Part shown: in pieces, positions 36,533 to 44,635 of the stretch
Numbering within the stretch: the stretch's first letter is position 1
Layout: each line of letters starts with the position of its first letter
Assembly: GCF_003056345.1 (NCBI RefSeq)
Contig: NZ_PYWB01000007.1
Span: 124,001-188,000 of the forward strand
DNA: 64,000 nucleotides
DNA from: Devosia submarina
GTDB lineage: Bacteria > Pseudomonadota > Alphaproteobacteria > Rhizobiales > Devosiaceae
Reading direction: 5' to 3'
Notes under the pieces: generated by a model
The model's database searches: none
Told to the model about the DNA's origin: nothing
What the model saw: only the letters and a program-made list of their open reading frames with translations
Program-made: the position numbers and the translations under genes

Positions 36533-36623
36533 GATCGTCATCCTTGGGCTTGACCCGAGGAGACCGTACGTGTGGGGCTGTCGTTAAGTGCAGAACCCTC
36601 GGGTCGAGCCCGAGGGTGACGAT
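36533..36623. repeat. Family-A palindrome (A4)
   Basis: A 91-bp copy with perfect right hairpin CCCTCGGGTCGAGCCCGAGGG. Outer ends GATCGTCATCC and GGGTGACGAT are inverted copies. It begins 188 bp after the start of A3. Confidence 0.9.
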
Positions 36624-36627
36624 TGGT

Positions 36628-36711
36628 GGATGGTGAGCCTGTCAAACCGGGAGGGCGTGCTATCGAGCCTCCACTCGCTCGGCCTCGTGGTTCGACAGGC
36701 TCACCATGAGG
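36628..36711. repeat. Inverted pair of family-B palindromes (B5)
   Basis: A degenerate GG-type unit starting at 36628 faces a clean GG-type unit at 36683-36711. The pair lies between A4 and A5. Confidence 0.8.
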
Positions 36712-36753
36712 CCTTTGAGGACGCGGGACTTGAGGAAATAGTGCCGCAACCCG

Positions 36754-36844
36754 GATCGTCATTCTGAGGCCTGAACCGAGGAGAGTGTACTTGCGGAGCG
36801 CTGGCAGAGTGCAGAGCCCTCGGGTCGAGCCCGAGGGTGACGAG
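36754..36844. repeat. Family-A palindrome (A5)
   Basis: A 91-bp copy with the same perfect right hairpin as A4 and the internal GAGGAGAGTGTACTTGCGG stretch. It begins 221 bp after A4 and ends 40 bp before the end of the membrane-protein gene. Confidence 0.9.
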
Positions 36845-36883
36845 TAGTGGCGGGTGGGGCGGGCAGCCGCCCTGCCCTACCCC

Positions 36884-37510
36884 TTACAAACCAGCAAAAG
36901 CCTTGGTGGAGGTTTCGGCGTTGCGGCGGGCGCGGTTGGTGGCGTGGATGGCCAGCTGGGCGGCGCCGGAGTGGAATTGGGAGAAAGTCACGCGCCGACG
37001 GTCGTGGGTGGCGATGGTGATGCCGCGCCAATTGGGACGGACGGAGCGGACGTCGGACCAGGCGAGTTTGGTTTCGCGGCCGAAAGCGGTCCGGTGTTCC
37101 AGCACGGAATTGTTCCAGCGCACTTTGGTGAAAAGGCCGCCAATGCCGATGCCCCATGCGCCTGCGGCGAGAAGGATGGAGGCGCTGAAGGTGGCGATCA
37201 TCTGGGCGGGTTCGACGTGCCTTGTGCCGCCGATAAAGATCACGGCGGACATCAGGACCACCGAGAGCGCTGCGGCGCCATAGCAGGCGAAATATTCAAC
37301 CATGGAGGGGCGAAGTTCGGACCAGCCGTCGATGTTGACGGCTTCTTCGTCCTGCACGAGGCGAAGCGCGAGGAAGGCGGCATAGCCAAAAGCGACGACG
37401 CCGGCGGCGCGTGCCAGGGGCAGCTCATGGGTGAGCGGCACATGCTTGAGCACGAGAAGGACTGAAATAATGAATAGTGGTACAGCCACTTCCTGCCAGC
37501 GCAAGGGCAC
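36884..37510 (-). CDS. Membrane protein with PH-like C-terminal domain, unknown
   Basis: A 208-residue protein with four hydrophobic helices (EVAVPLFIISVLLVL, AAGVVAFGYAAFLALRL, YGAAALSVVLMSAVIFI, MIATFSASILLAAGAWGIGIGG) and a cytosolic C-terminus whose pattern (VLEHRTAFGRETKLAWSDVR, GITIATHDRRRVTFSQ) looks like a bacterial PH-type domain. The GTG start at 37510 has GGAGAG five bases upstream; an ATG at 37561 has no ribosome site. No functional family recognised. Confidence 0.65.
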   Translation of the reverse strand: MPLRWQEVAVPLFIISVLLVLKHVPLTHELPLARAAGVVAFGYAAFLALRLVQDEEAVNIDGWSELRPSMVEYFACYGAAALSVVLMSAVIFIGGTRHVEPAQMIATFSASILLAAGAWGIGIGGLFTKVRWNNSVLEHRTAFGRETKLAWSDVRSVRPNWRGITIATHDRRRVTFSQFHSGAAQLAIHATNRARRNAETSTKAFAGL

Positions 37511-37710
37511 TATTGCTCTCCAATGATGTTCGGGGGCCGGTTTGGTTACGCGGCATTCCATGTGGCAGGAATCTACCAGCGGCCCCCGATTTCACCATTA
37601 ACAATTTCGAGAAACTGGCGCGGTGTTATGGAACCTTTGCTTTTTTGTCACACCTGCAAGGTTCAGAAGAACTCGCGAGGTGATTCAAGGCAAAGGCTCA
37701 AGCACCTGAT

Positions 37711-38025
37711 CTAAGAAAGGAATTTCAGGCCGGCGATGCCCGCCACGATCAGGCCGATGCAGGCGAGACGGCCGGCAGTCGCTGGATCTCCAAAGAGGTA
37801 CATGCCCAAGATGGCCGTGCCGACGGTGCCGATGCCGGTCCAGACGGCATAGCCAGTGCCCACGGGAAGGTCGCGCAAGGCAATGCCCAGCAGCGCAACG
37901 CTGATGACCATGGCGATGATGGTGAAGGTCGTGGGACCGAGGCGGGTGAAGCCTTCGGTGTATTTCAGGCCAATGGCCCAGCCCATTTCGAACAAGCCGG
38001 CGATAAACAGGTAAACCCATGCCAT
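37711..38025 (-). CDS. sugE: SMR family exporter, SugE/Gdx type (guanidinium)
   Basis: A 104-residue, four-helix protein of the small multidrug resistance family. Glu13 ([18 protein letters not shown]) is the essential coupling acid. The protein acts as a dual-topology dimer in the inner membrane. The SugE/Gdx subgroup exports guanidinium in exchange for protons, and the guanidine-II riboswitch directly upstream supports that role. AAGGAGAA precedes the ATG. Confidence 0.9.
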   Translation of the reverse strand: MAWVYLFIAGLFEMGWAIGLKYTEGFTRLGPTTFTIIAMVISVALLGIALRDLPVGTGYAVWTGIGTVGTAILGMYLFGDPATAGRLACIGLIVAGIAGLKFLS

Positions 38026-38042
38026 GGGATTTCTCCTTGAAT

Positions 38043-38093
38043 GGCGGGCCGTCCCAGCCGAAATGTTTGGAAAGCGCCGGGTCGTCCCGACGC
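38043..38093 (-). ncRNA. Guanidine-II (mini-ykkC) riboswitch
   Basis: On the minus strand two hairpins with ACGR tetraloops lie just before the SMR gene. P1 (38093-38074) has eight pairs including one U-G, closing GGG-ACGA-CCC. P2 (38059-38043) closes GGG-ACGG-CCC with a U-G below. They are separated by about 14 bases (GCTTTCCAAACATTTC region), and the ribosome site AAGGAG follows P2 within about 10 bases. This is the guanidine-II pattern, in which guanidinium joins the two loops and frees the ribosome site. Confidence 0.9.
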
Positions 38094-38097
38094 CCTT

Positions 38098-38126
38098 TAT
38101 ATAGGTGGGAAACCGCCGCAGGTGAA
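38098..38126 (-). promoter_or_regulatory. Candidate promoter of the riboswitch-SMR unit
   Basis: TTCACC (38126-38121) and TATATA (38103-38098) are spaced 17 bp and point toward the riboswitch. The start of transcription would fall close to P1. The -35 part lies in the loop of the hairpin that may end the aminotransferase transcript. Confidence 0.45.
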
Positions 38127-38138
38127 GCGCTGCGGCGG
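38113..38138 (-). terminator. Hairpin after the aminotransferase gene
   Basis: Perfect eight-base arms CCGCCGCA/TGCGGCGG around a 10-base loop lie 8 bp past the aminotransferase stop. Only a weak T run (GGTTTCCC) follows on the minus strand, so termination may be partial. Confidence 0.45.
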
Positions 38139-38145
38139 GCTATTT

Positions 38146-39360
38146 CTAGCCAGCGAGCGGAACGACGTTCCCTGCTCCGGTCTTTGCGCCCAGGAGCTTC
38201 TTGATGTTGCGGGCGGCCTGGCGGATGCGCTGCTCGTTTTCAACAAAGGCAAGGCGAATATATTGATCGCCATATTCGCCGAAGCCGACGCCCGGAGCGA
38301 CACCGACACCGGTTTCCCGGATCAGCAGCTTGGCGAATTCGAGCGAACCCAGATGGGCGAACTGCGCGGGGATGGGCGCCCAGGCAAACATGGTGGCCTT
38401 GGGCACGGGGATCTCCCAGCCGGAGCGGGCAAAGCTTTCCACCATCACATCGCGGCGGTGCTTATACACCTTGCGAACTTCCTCGATCACGTCGTCGCGG
38501 CCATTGAGGGCTGCTGTTGCGGCGACCTGGATGGGCGTGAAGGCGCCATAGTCGAGATAGGATTTGACCCGGGCAAGGGCCGCGATGAGCCGCTCATTGC
38601 CGACGGCGAAACCGACACGCCAGCCGGGCATGGAATAGGTTTTGCTCATGGAGGTAAATTCGACGGCGATGTCGATGGCGCCGGGCACCTGCAGCACGGA
38701 TGGGGGCGGCGCATCCTCGTCGAAATAGATCTCGGAATAGGCCAGATCGGAGAGGATGAAGATGTCGTGCTGCTTACAATATTTGACGACCTCGGTGTAG
38801 AAATCGAGATCAGCCGTATAGGCGGTGGGGTTGGCGGGGTAGTTGAGGACCAGTGCGATCGGCTTGGGGATCGAGTGCCGGACGGCACGATCGAGCGAGC
38901 GCATGAAATCTTCATTTGGGTCGGCCGGCATGGAGCGCACGACGCCGCCCGACATGATGAAGCCGAAGGAATGGATGGGATAGGTGGGGTTTGGCACCAG
39001 CACCACATCGCCCGGGGCGGTGATGGCGGAGGCCATGTTGGCAAAGCCCTCCTTGGAGCCAAGGGTCGCCACGACCTGCGTGTCTGGGTTGAGCTTCACG
39101 CCGAAGCGCCGGCCATAGTAGCTGGCCTGGGCCTTGCGCAGGCCGGGAATGCCGCGGGAAGTGGAATAGCGGTGGGTGCGCGGATCCTTAACGGTTTCCT
39201 GCAGCTTTTCAACGATGTGGGAGGGCGTCGGCATATCCGGATTGCCCATGCCCAGATCGATGATGTCGACGCCTTCGGCACGTGCCTTGGCCTTGATCGG
39301 GTCGATATGGGCAAACACGTAGGGTGGCAGGCGACGGATGCGATGGAATTCTTCGCTCAT
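38146..39360 (-). CDS. PLP-dependent aminotransferase (AlaC / LL-DAP aminotransferase type)
   Basis: A 404-residue class I/II fold-type I aminotransferase. The N-terminal block IIDLGMGNPDMPTP, the PLP-binding SMSKTYSMPGWRVGF (Schiff-base Lys) and the phosphate-binding Arg block are present. In related alphaproteobacteria this group makes or uses alanine, glutamate and similar amino acids, and is also annotated as LL-diaminopimelate aminotransferase. Cytoplasmic. It is probably monocistronic. Confidence 0.88.
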   Translation of the reverse strand: MSEEFHRIRRLPPYVFAHIDPIKAKARAEGVDIIDLGMGNPDMPTPSHIVEKLQETVKDPRTHRYSTSRGIPGLRKAQASYYGRRFGVKLNPDTQVVATLGSKEGFANMASAITAPGDVVLVPNPTYPIHSFGFIMSGGVVRSMPADPNEDFMRSLDRAVRHSIPKPIALVLNYPANPTAYTADLDFYTEVVKYCKQHDIFILSDLAYSEIYFDEDAPPPSVLQVPGAIDIAVEFTSMSKTYSMPGWRVGFAVGNERLIAALARVKSYLDYGAFTPIQVAATAALNGRDDVIEEVRKVYKHRRDVMVESFARSGWEIPVPKATMFAWAPIPAQFAHLGSLEFAKLLIRETGVGVAPGVGFGEYGDQYIRLAFVENEQRIRQAARNIKKLLGAKTGAGNVVPLAG

Positions 39361-39779
39361 TTTTTCCTCAACGGCCCCGAAGGACCTGAACTGAACCGCG
39401 ACGCGCTATATCCGAAGCGCCACGCCTCCCATTGAAGCGGTGATTATCGCGGAATTATGGTTGTGAACGGGTTAAGCGCCGCCATGTGGCGCCCTATCGA
39501 TGTTCGGCTCTTCCCCACCCCATTGGGGCGATCGGGAAGAGCTAGCGGGCGTTCGCCCGCGCCACCGCGAATGCACCTGCAGACACCTGATTGCCGGCGA
39601 GCGAGGCTCCAACCCATGCAAATGTGTACAGCGACGGCATGTCTATTGCCCTTGATAAGCGATTTTTGTATGGAAACCAGCTAACGATCAGGCCGTTCAT
39701 AAAACCAAGCTGTGGTATTGTAAATGGTCCGGAGGACGCCAACCTTCGTGACCAGAGCGGCGTAAGTGAGGTTTTGATT
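39361..39779. other. 419-bp divergent spacer
   Basis: It separates the aminotransferase from the glycosyltransferase and must hold both promoters. I see no gene I can support; the frame of the glycosyltransferase stays open back to 39591, but that part lacks a ribosome site and reads poorly as protein. Confidence 0.5.
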
Positions 39780-41096
39780 TTGAAGCGGATTGCCCTCGTC
39801 ACGATCGGCACGCAAGGCGACGTTCAACCCTATCTGGCTCTTGCCATTGCTCTGAAGGACCGCGGATATTCCGTTGTCCTTGGCGCCTCGGAAGAATTCC
39901 AAGACATGGTGGAAGGCTACGGGATCGAGTTCCATACGCTGGGACCGTCGATCCGGGGCTTCCTGACGCAGCAACGATTCGAAAACGCGATGAGCCAATC
40001 CATGCTCATCAACGGCCCTTCCCTCCTGCGGCAGGGCCAGCAAATCGTCGATACCGCAGCGCGACACGCCTGGAACATGTGCCAGGGCGCGGACATGCTG
40101 ATTCTCAACATGAACACGAGTTTCGGCATCGACATCGCCGAGGCTTTGCGCATTCCGGCAATCATGGTCGCCTTGCAGCCGCTGAACTCGACCAGCGAAT
40201 TCCCGCTCTGCATGTATTACGGCGCCGATTTCGGGCCGGCTTTCAACAAGCTGACTTATACGGCCATGACGGTGCAGCAGATCTATTACAATCTGCCGCG
40301 CAACAAGCTGCGGCGTGAGCTGATGGGGCTCGATGCGCGCAAGAAGGGCGGGTTCTTCCGCAATACGGACGGCACGTCGCTGACAACGCTTTATGCCTAT
40401 TCCGCCGTGGTTTCGCCGCGTCCGCGCGACTGGCCCAAGAGCGCGATCGTGACGGGCTATTGGCAGCTCAAGGATCGCACGGACTGGCAGCCCTCACCGG
40501 CCTTCGAGAAGTTCCTCTCGGAAGGCGAGGCGCCGGTTTATATCGGTTTTGGCTCCATGCCGTTTGGGGCGGAGCGCAATACGCGGATCCTCAAGGAAGC
40601 CGTTGCCATGTGGGGCGGGCGGGCCGTGGTGGCGCGGGGCTGGGGCGGGATCAATCCGCAGGATCTGCCCGAGACGATCTTTGCGATCGAGAAGGCGCCG
40701 CACGACAAGCTGTTTAAATATGTTTCGGCCGTGGTGCATCATGGCGGCGCCGGTACCACTTCGGCGGGCCTGCATCTGGGGCGGCCGACATTTGTGGTGC
40801 CGCAGACGGTGGATCAGCCCTATTGGGGTCGGCGGGTTTATGAGCTTGGTTGCGGGCCCAAGCCCGTACGGCTGCGCAAGCTGACCTCGGAGATTTTGGC
40901 CGGGGCCCTGGCGGATTTGAGCACCAATCCGGATTATCGCCGCAATGCGGGAGAGATCGCGGAGCAGCTGCATGGCGAGGATGGGACGGATCGGGCGATC
41001 AAGATCATCGAGCGCGTGATGGCGAGCTATGTGCCGCGCATGCCTGGCGAGAAGAAAGAGCGCAAGATCAAGCCGGTATTGAAGCTGGTGGGGTAA
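39780..41096 (+). CDS. UGT-type glycosyltransferase (GT1, sterol-glucosyltransferase-like)
   Basis: A 438-residue GT-B enzyme. The N-domain opens KRIALVTIGTQGDVQPYLALA and the C-domain has the donor-sugar site VVHHGGAGTTSAGLHLGRP and FVVPQTVDQPYWG. Bacterial relatives glycosylate lipids or hydrophobic small molecules with UDP-sugars. The TTG at 39780 follows AAGTGAGG by about eight bases and gives the standard N-terminus; ATGs at 39591 and 39639 would add a nonconserved extension. Confidence 0.85.
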   Translation: MKRIALVTIGTQGDVQPYLALAIALKDRGYSVVLGASEEFQDMVEGYGIEFHTLGPSIRGFLTQQRFENAMSQSMLINGPSLLRQGQQIVDTAARHAWNMCQGADMLILNMNTSFGIDIAEALRIPAIMVALQPLNSTSEFPLCMYYGADFGPAFNKLTYTAMTVQQIYYNLPRNKLRRELMGLDARKKGGFFRNTDGTSLTTLYAYSAVVSPRPRDWPKSAIVTGYWQLKDRTDWQPSPAFEKFLSEGEAPVYIGFGSMPFGAERNTRILKEAVAMWGGRAVVARGWGGINPQDLPETIFAIEKAPHDKLFKYVSAVVHHGGAGTTSAGLHLGRPTFVVPQTVDQPYWGRRVYELGCGPKPVRLRKLTSEILAGALADLSTNPDYRRNAGEIAEQLHGEDGTDRAIKIIERVMASYVPRMPGEKKERKIKPVLKLVG

Positions 41097-41126
41097 GGGG
41101 TGGCCCTTGATGCTCCACTCGCGCAA

Positions 41127-41235
41127 CCTCGTGGTTCGACAAGCTCACCATGAGGTCTTTGGGGAGACGGTGTGGGTTCTACTTTGGGCGTCTGATCGGC
41201 AGTAGACCTCATCCTGAGCCTGTCGAAGCACGAGG
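41127..41235. repeat. Family-B palindromes in swapped order (B6, B7)
   Basis: A GG-type unit on the minus sense at 41127-41155 and a CC-type unit on the plus sense at 41207-41235, 51 bp apart. Compared with 5803 and 11156, the two units are in reverse order, as if the outer sides of a pair had become the inner ones. Confidence 0.85.
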
Positions 41236-41266
41236 CGTGGCAGCTAATTTGTAGTTCCGACAATAG

Positions 41267-41295
41267 AAAAGGGAGGCTTGCGCCTCCCTTTTTTA
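41267..41295. terminator. Bidirectional rho-independent terminator
   Basis: Arms GGGAGGC (41271-41277) and GCCTCCC (41282-41288) around TTGC, with AAAA before and TTTTTT after. It can stop both the glycosyltransferase transcript from the left and the symporter transcript from the right. Confidence 0.9.
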
Positions 41296-41310
41296 TTGGT
41301 GTGCCCTGCC

Positions 41311-42684
41311 CTATTGCGCAGGTACGGCGTCGGGTACATCGAGCGTTTCGATGCTTTCACCGCGGTCGTAGACAGCCTGGTTCAGGATGCCCTGGCGCTT
41401 GGAGACGATGGTGGGGACCAGCGCCTGCCCGGCGACGTTGACGGCTGTGCGCCCCATATCGAGGATTGGGTCAACGGCGAGCAGCAGACCAACGCCTTCA
41501 AGGGGCAGACCCAGGGTGGAGAGCGTCAGGGTCAACATGACGGTGGCGCCGGTGAGCCCAGCCGTCGCCGCAGAGCCGATGACCGACACGAAGATGATCA
41601 GCAGGTATTCCTGTATGCCAAGTTGGATGCCGAAAAACTGCGCCACGAAGATCGCCGAGATGGCGGGATAGATCGCGGCGCAGCCGTCCATCTTGGTGGT
41701 GGCGCCAAGGGGCACAGCAAAGGCTGCGTATTCACGTGGCACGCCTAGATTCTCCTCGGTGACGCGCTCGGTAAGCGGCAAGGTGCCGATGGAAGAGCGG
41801 GAAACAAAGGCGAGCTGGATCGCGGGCCAGGCGCTCTGGAAATAGCGGATCGGGTTGAGCCCGTGCGCCTGCAGCAGCACGGGGTAGACCACGAACAGCA
41901 CGAGTGCGAGGCCAATATAGATGGCGGCCGAGAACCAGCCGAGCTGGGCCAGTGCGTCCCAGCCATAAACCGCCACAGCATTGCCCAGCAGGCCAATGGT
42001 GCCGATCGGGGTCAGCCGGATCACCCACCAAAGCATCTTGTGGACAATCTTGAGGAAGGAGCGGTTGAAGGCGAGGAACGGGTCAGCGGCCGGGCCGACG
42101 CGCAGGGCGGCAACGCCCACTGCGATCGAGACGACCAGGATCTGCAGAACGTTGAAATTCAGGCTCGTCGTCGCAGAGCCATCCGTCACACGGGTAGAGG
42201 CCTGTAAGCCAAGAACATTTGCGGGGATGATGCCCTTGAGGAAATCGAGCCACGAGCCGGTGGAGGATGGTGCCCTGGCGGCAGTTTCGGCAACGGCCGT
42301 GTGGATGCCGGGCTGGATCACAAGGCCCAGCGTGATGCCAATGGCAACGGCGATCAGGGCCGTGATGGCGAACCATAGCAGCGTCTGCCAAACAAGCTTG
42401 GCGGCATTGTTGAGTTCGCGCAGATTGGCGATGGAAGCGACAATGGCGGTGAACACCAGCACTGGCACCAAGGCCCGCAAGAGCGACACGAAGGTGGAGC
42501 CGATGGTGGAAAGCGTTTGCGTCAGCCAGTTTGCATTGCCAGCCGCATCGGGACCCATCTGGCGAGCGATGTAGCCCAGGATGAGGCCAACGACCATGGC
42601 GGCGAGTACTTGGAAGCCGAAGCTGCGGTAAAACGGCTTGGGAGCACGAGGCGCCCGAGCAGCAGAAAGCGTGGTTGGGGACAT
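41311..42684 (-). CDS. DAACS-family cation symporter, TcyP-like
   Basis: A 457-residue transporter of the dicarboxylate/amino acid:cation symporter family with eight helices and two re-entrant loops. The first loop is the serine-rich SRSSIGTLPLT. In the unwound helix the family NMDGT is replaced by TKMDGCAAIYPA, close to the NGCAGIYPA form of the cystine carriers TcyP/YdjN. The last motif is DPILDMGRTAVNVAGQ. Cystine is therefore a candidate substrate, but aspartate, glutamate or dicarboxylates cannot be excluded. Inner membrane. Confidence 0.87.
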   Translation of the reverse strand: MSPTTLSAARAPRAPKPFYRSFGFQVLAAMVVGLILGYIARQMGPDAAGNANWLTQTLSTIGSTFVSLLRALVPVLVFTAIVASIANLRELNNAAKLVWQTLLWFAITALIAVAIGITLGLVIQPGIHTAVAETAARAPSSTGSWLDFLKGIIPANVLGLQASTRVTDGSATTSLNFNVLQILVVSIAVGVAALRVGPAADPFLAFNRSFLKIVHKMLWWVIRLTPIGTIGLLGNAVAVYGWDALAQLGWFSAAIYIGLALVLFVVYPVLLQAHGLNPIRYFQSAWPAIQLAFVSRSSIGTLPLTERVTEENLGVPREYAAFAVPLGATTKMDGCAAIYPAISAIFVAQFFGIQLGIQEYLLIIFVSVIGSAATAGLTGATVMLTLTLSTLGLPLEGVGLLLAVDPILDMGRTAVNVAGQALVPTIVSKRQGILNQAVYDRGESIETLDVPDAVPAQ

Positions 42685-42843
42685 GATGAACCTGCGAATG
42701 GAGGCAGGCGCCTGATAATTGAGCGCGCTGCCTCATGATTGCGCATAATTTACGCCCGACGGACGAGCTTTGCTGCGCACGGAATTGCTTTGTCACCGAT
42801 GGGAGGAAAAAATCCTCCAGCGCGGCAGCGTTGCACGCAATAG

Positions 42844-43491
42844 CTATGCTGCCGAGGGAATCCGGGCTGCCAGGGTAGCAAGGGCGGCGAATGTTGCTGG
42901 GATGAAGAGCGCTGCAGCAAAGCTCAGGATCAGGGAACCGATGCCCAGGTCAAGCCAGGCTAGCGTCAACAGGGCTGCACCCGCAAAACCGTAGGCGAGG
43001 CCAGCAATGCGGTGGACGTTTTTCCAAGCTTTGTCGTTGGGGATGGGCCAGGGCATGCGCAGGCCGGCATAGGTGTTGCGCTCGGCTTCAAACAGCACCA
43101 CGCCGAGCACGAGTAGGAGAATGCCAAGGCCGAAGCCGGTCAGGCGGATGAAATCGAGGTCCGAGCCGATGCCGGTCAGCAGCAAGCCGAGTTGGCAGGA
43201 AGCAACCACGAGCATGAGCAGGGTCAGGGCCGGATCAAGAATGTGCTGGCTTTTGGCAAACTGGTTTTTTGTGAAGGCGCGCCCAAGCACGAAGAAGGCG
43301 ACAAGCAAGACGATCTGGAGGATGGGCGCAAAGGGGAGCGCAACATCGCGTGGCCACAGCCAATCTGCGGTGCTGCCGCTCCAATGGGCGGGATAGGCGT
43401 AATCGGCCGGCACGCGGAAGAAGGCAACGCCTGTGATGGCGATGGTGACGATCAGGATCAGCAGGTGGAAGCGGGAGATCAGGACTTGCAT
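42844..43491 (-). CDS. SdpI-like DUF1648 membrane protein
   Basis: A 215-residue protein with about six helices. The N-terminal block (VPADYAYPAHWSGSTADW) is DUF1648-like and the block YAGLRMPWPIPNDKAWKNVHRIAG is the SdpI signature. In Bacillus SdpI protects from the SdpC toxin; in proteobacteria the role is unknown. No toxin gene is adjacent. Confidence 0.78.
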   Translation of the reverse strand: MQVLISRFHLLILIVTIAITGVAFFRVPADYAYPAHWSGSTADWLWPRDVALPFAPILQIVLLVAFFVLGRAFTKNQFAKSQHILDPALTLLMLVVASCQLGLLLTGIGSDLDFIRLTGFGLGILLLVLGVVLFEAERNTYAGLRMPWPIPNDKAWKNVHRIAGLAYGFAGAALLTLAWLDLGIGSLILSFAAALFIPATFAALATLAARIPSAA

Positions 43492-43573
43492 GGAATGCTA
43501 CATCTGGCTTCGGAAGACCGATCGCAAGCCCTACTCGGTTTATTGGAGACGAATAGCCCATGGGCAAAAGAAA

Positions 43574-43593
43574 AGGGCCGGTTTCCCGGCCCT
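43574..43593 (-). terminator. Terminator of rplM-rpsI
   Basis: On the minus strand arms AAGGGCCGG and CCGGCCCTT enclose GAAA, followed by TTCTTTTG, starting about 24 bp after the rpsI stop. Confidence 0.88.
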
Positions 43594-43616
43594 TCTCGCA
43601 GACATAGATCCAAAAC

Positions 43617-44099
43617 TTAGCGCTTGGAGAACTGGAAGGAACGACGGGCCTTGGCCTTGCCGTACTTCTTGCGTTCGACGACGCGCGGATCGCGGGTCAG
43701 GAAGCCGCCCTTCTTGAGGATCGGACGCAGGCCTGGCTCGAAATAGTTGAGCGCCTTGGAAATGCCGTGACGAACAGCACCAGCCTGGCCGGACAGACCA
43801 CCGCCAGCAACGGTGACGACGACGTCGTACTGGTCGTTGCGGTCGGTTGCCACGATTGGCTGCTTCACGATCAGCTGCAGAACAGGACGTGCGAAATAGG
43901 TCGCGAACTCGCGGCCATTCACGGTCACGGTGCCCTTGCCTGGCTTGATCCAGACGCGAGCAACGGCGTTCTTGCGCTTGCCGGTGGCGTAGGCACGACC
44001 CAGGGAGTCGAGCTTCTGGACGTGCACCGGAGCGGTGTTGACGGCCGGAGCGACGGTGGAGGTGCCGAGGTCTTCGAGGGAGTTGATGGTTTCAGCCAT
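43617..44099 (-). CDS. rpsI: 30S ribosomal protein S9
   Basis: A 160-residue S9 with an N-terminal alphaproteobacterial extension of about 30 residues. The core [21 protein letters not shown] and the basic C-terminus ending [17 protein letters not shown], whose tail reaches the P-site tRNA, are intact. The ATG follows the rplM stop by one base. Confidence 0.98.
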   Translation of the reverse strand: MAETINSLEDLGTSTVAPAVNTAPVHVQKLDSLGRAYATGKRKNAVARVWIKPGKGTVTVNGREFATYFARPVLQLIVKQPIVATDRNDQYDVVVTVAGGGLSGQAGAVRHGISKALNYFEPGLRPILKKGGFLTRDPRVVERKKYGKAKARRSFQFSKR

Positions 44100-44100
44100 A

Positions 44101-44565
44101 TTACTTCACCCGCGCATTCTTGGAGTTCATCGCAGCAACGTCCAGCTTGGTTGGGTTCTGCGCTTCATGGGGATGCTCAGCGCCCGAATAGACGCGGAGG
44201 TTCTTGAGCTGGGCACGGGTCAGCGGGCCACCAGGCATCATGCGGCGGACAGCGTTCTCGAGCACGCGCTCGGGGAAACGGCCTTCCAGCAGCTCGCGCG
44301 CGGTACGATCCTTGATGCCGCCGGGGAAACCGGTGTGCCAGTAGAACTTGTGCTGGTCCAGCTTGCGGCCGGTCAGCTTCACCTTGTCGGCATTGATGAC
44401 AACGATGTTGTCGCCCATGTCCATGTGAGGCGTGAAGGTTGGCTTATGCTTGCCGCGCAGGCGCGAGGCAATGATCGAAGCAACGCGACCCACGACCAGC
44501 CCTTCGGCGTCGATCAGGACCCACTTCTTTTCGATCTCGCTCGGTTTTGCCGAGTAAGTGCTCAT
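44101..44565 (-). CDS. rplM: 50S ribosomal protein L13
   Basis: A 154-residue L13, an early assembly protein of the large subunit. Family blocks are [30 protein letters not shown] and [24 protein letters not shown]. First gene of the two-gene ribosomal operon. Confidence 0.98.
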   Translation of the reverse strand: MSTYSAKPSEIEKKWVLIDAEGLVVGRVASIIASRLRGKHKPTFTPHMDMGDNIVVINADKVKLTGRKLDQHKFYWHTGFPGGIKDRTARELLEGRFPERVLENAVRRMMPGGPLTRAQLKNLRVYSGAEHPHEAQNPTKLDVAAMNSKNARVK

Positions 44566-44635
44566 GCTTGAATTCCCTAGAAAATTGGGGCTTGCCAGCC
44601 TTCATCCGGGGAGAAAGCGGCATGTTCGAGCGGAG

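Larger units (their letters stand above)
35723..36883. other. 1.16-kb gene-free region packed with palindromes
   Basis: No convincing gene is visible on either strand. The left part (35723-36060) has an imperfect inverted pair GTGGCGAGGC/GCCTCGCCAC (35842-35897). From 36113 on the sequence is almost wholly repeat elements, listed separately: a CCCTCCCC hairpin, a family-C element, and alternating family A and B copies. Confidence 0.8.

Noticed and set aside
38041..39435. A 464-codon plus-strand frame opposite the aminotransferase.
   Set aside because: Gly/His/Asp-rich antisense artefact; it would also start within the riboswitch region. The minus-strand aminotransferase has all family motifs.
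42844..43491. SdpI-like protein as part of an SdpC-type toxin immunity system.
   Set aside because: No sdpC- or sdpAB-like gene is nearby, and DUF1648/SdpI proteins are widespread without toxins.
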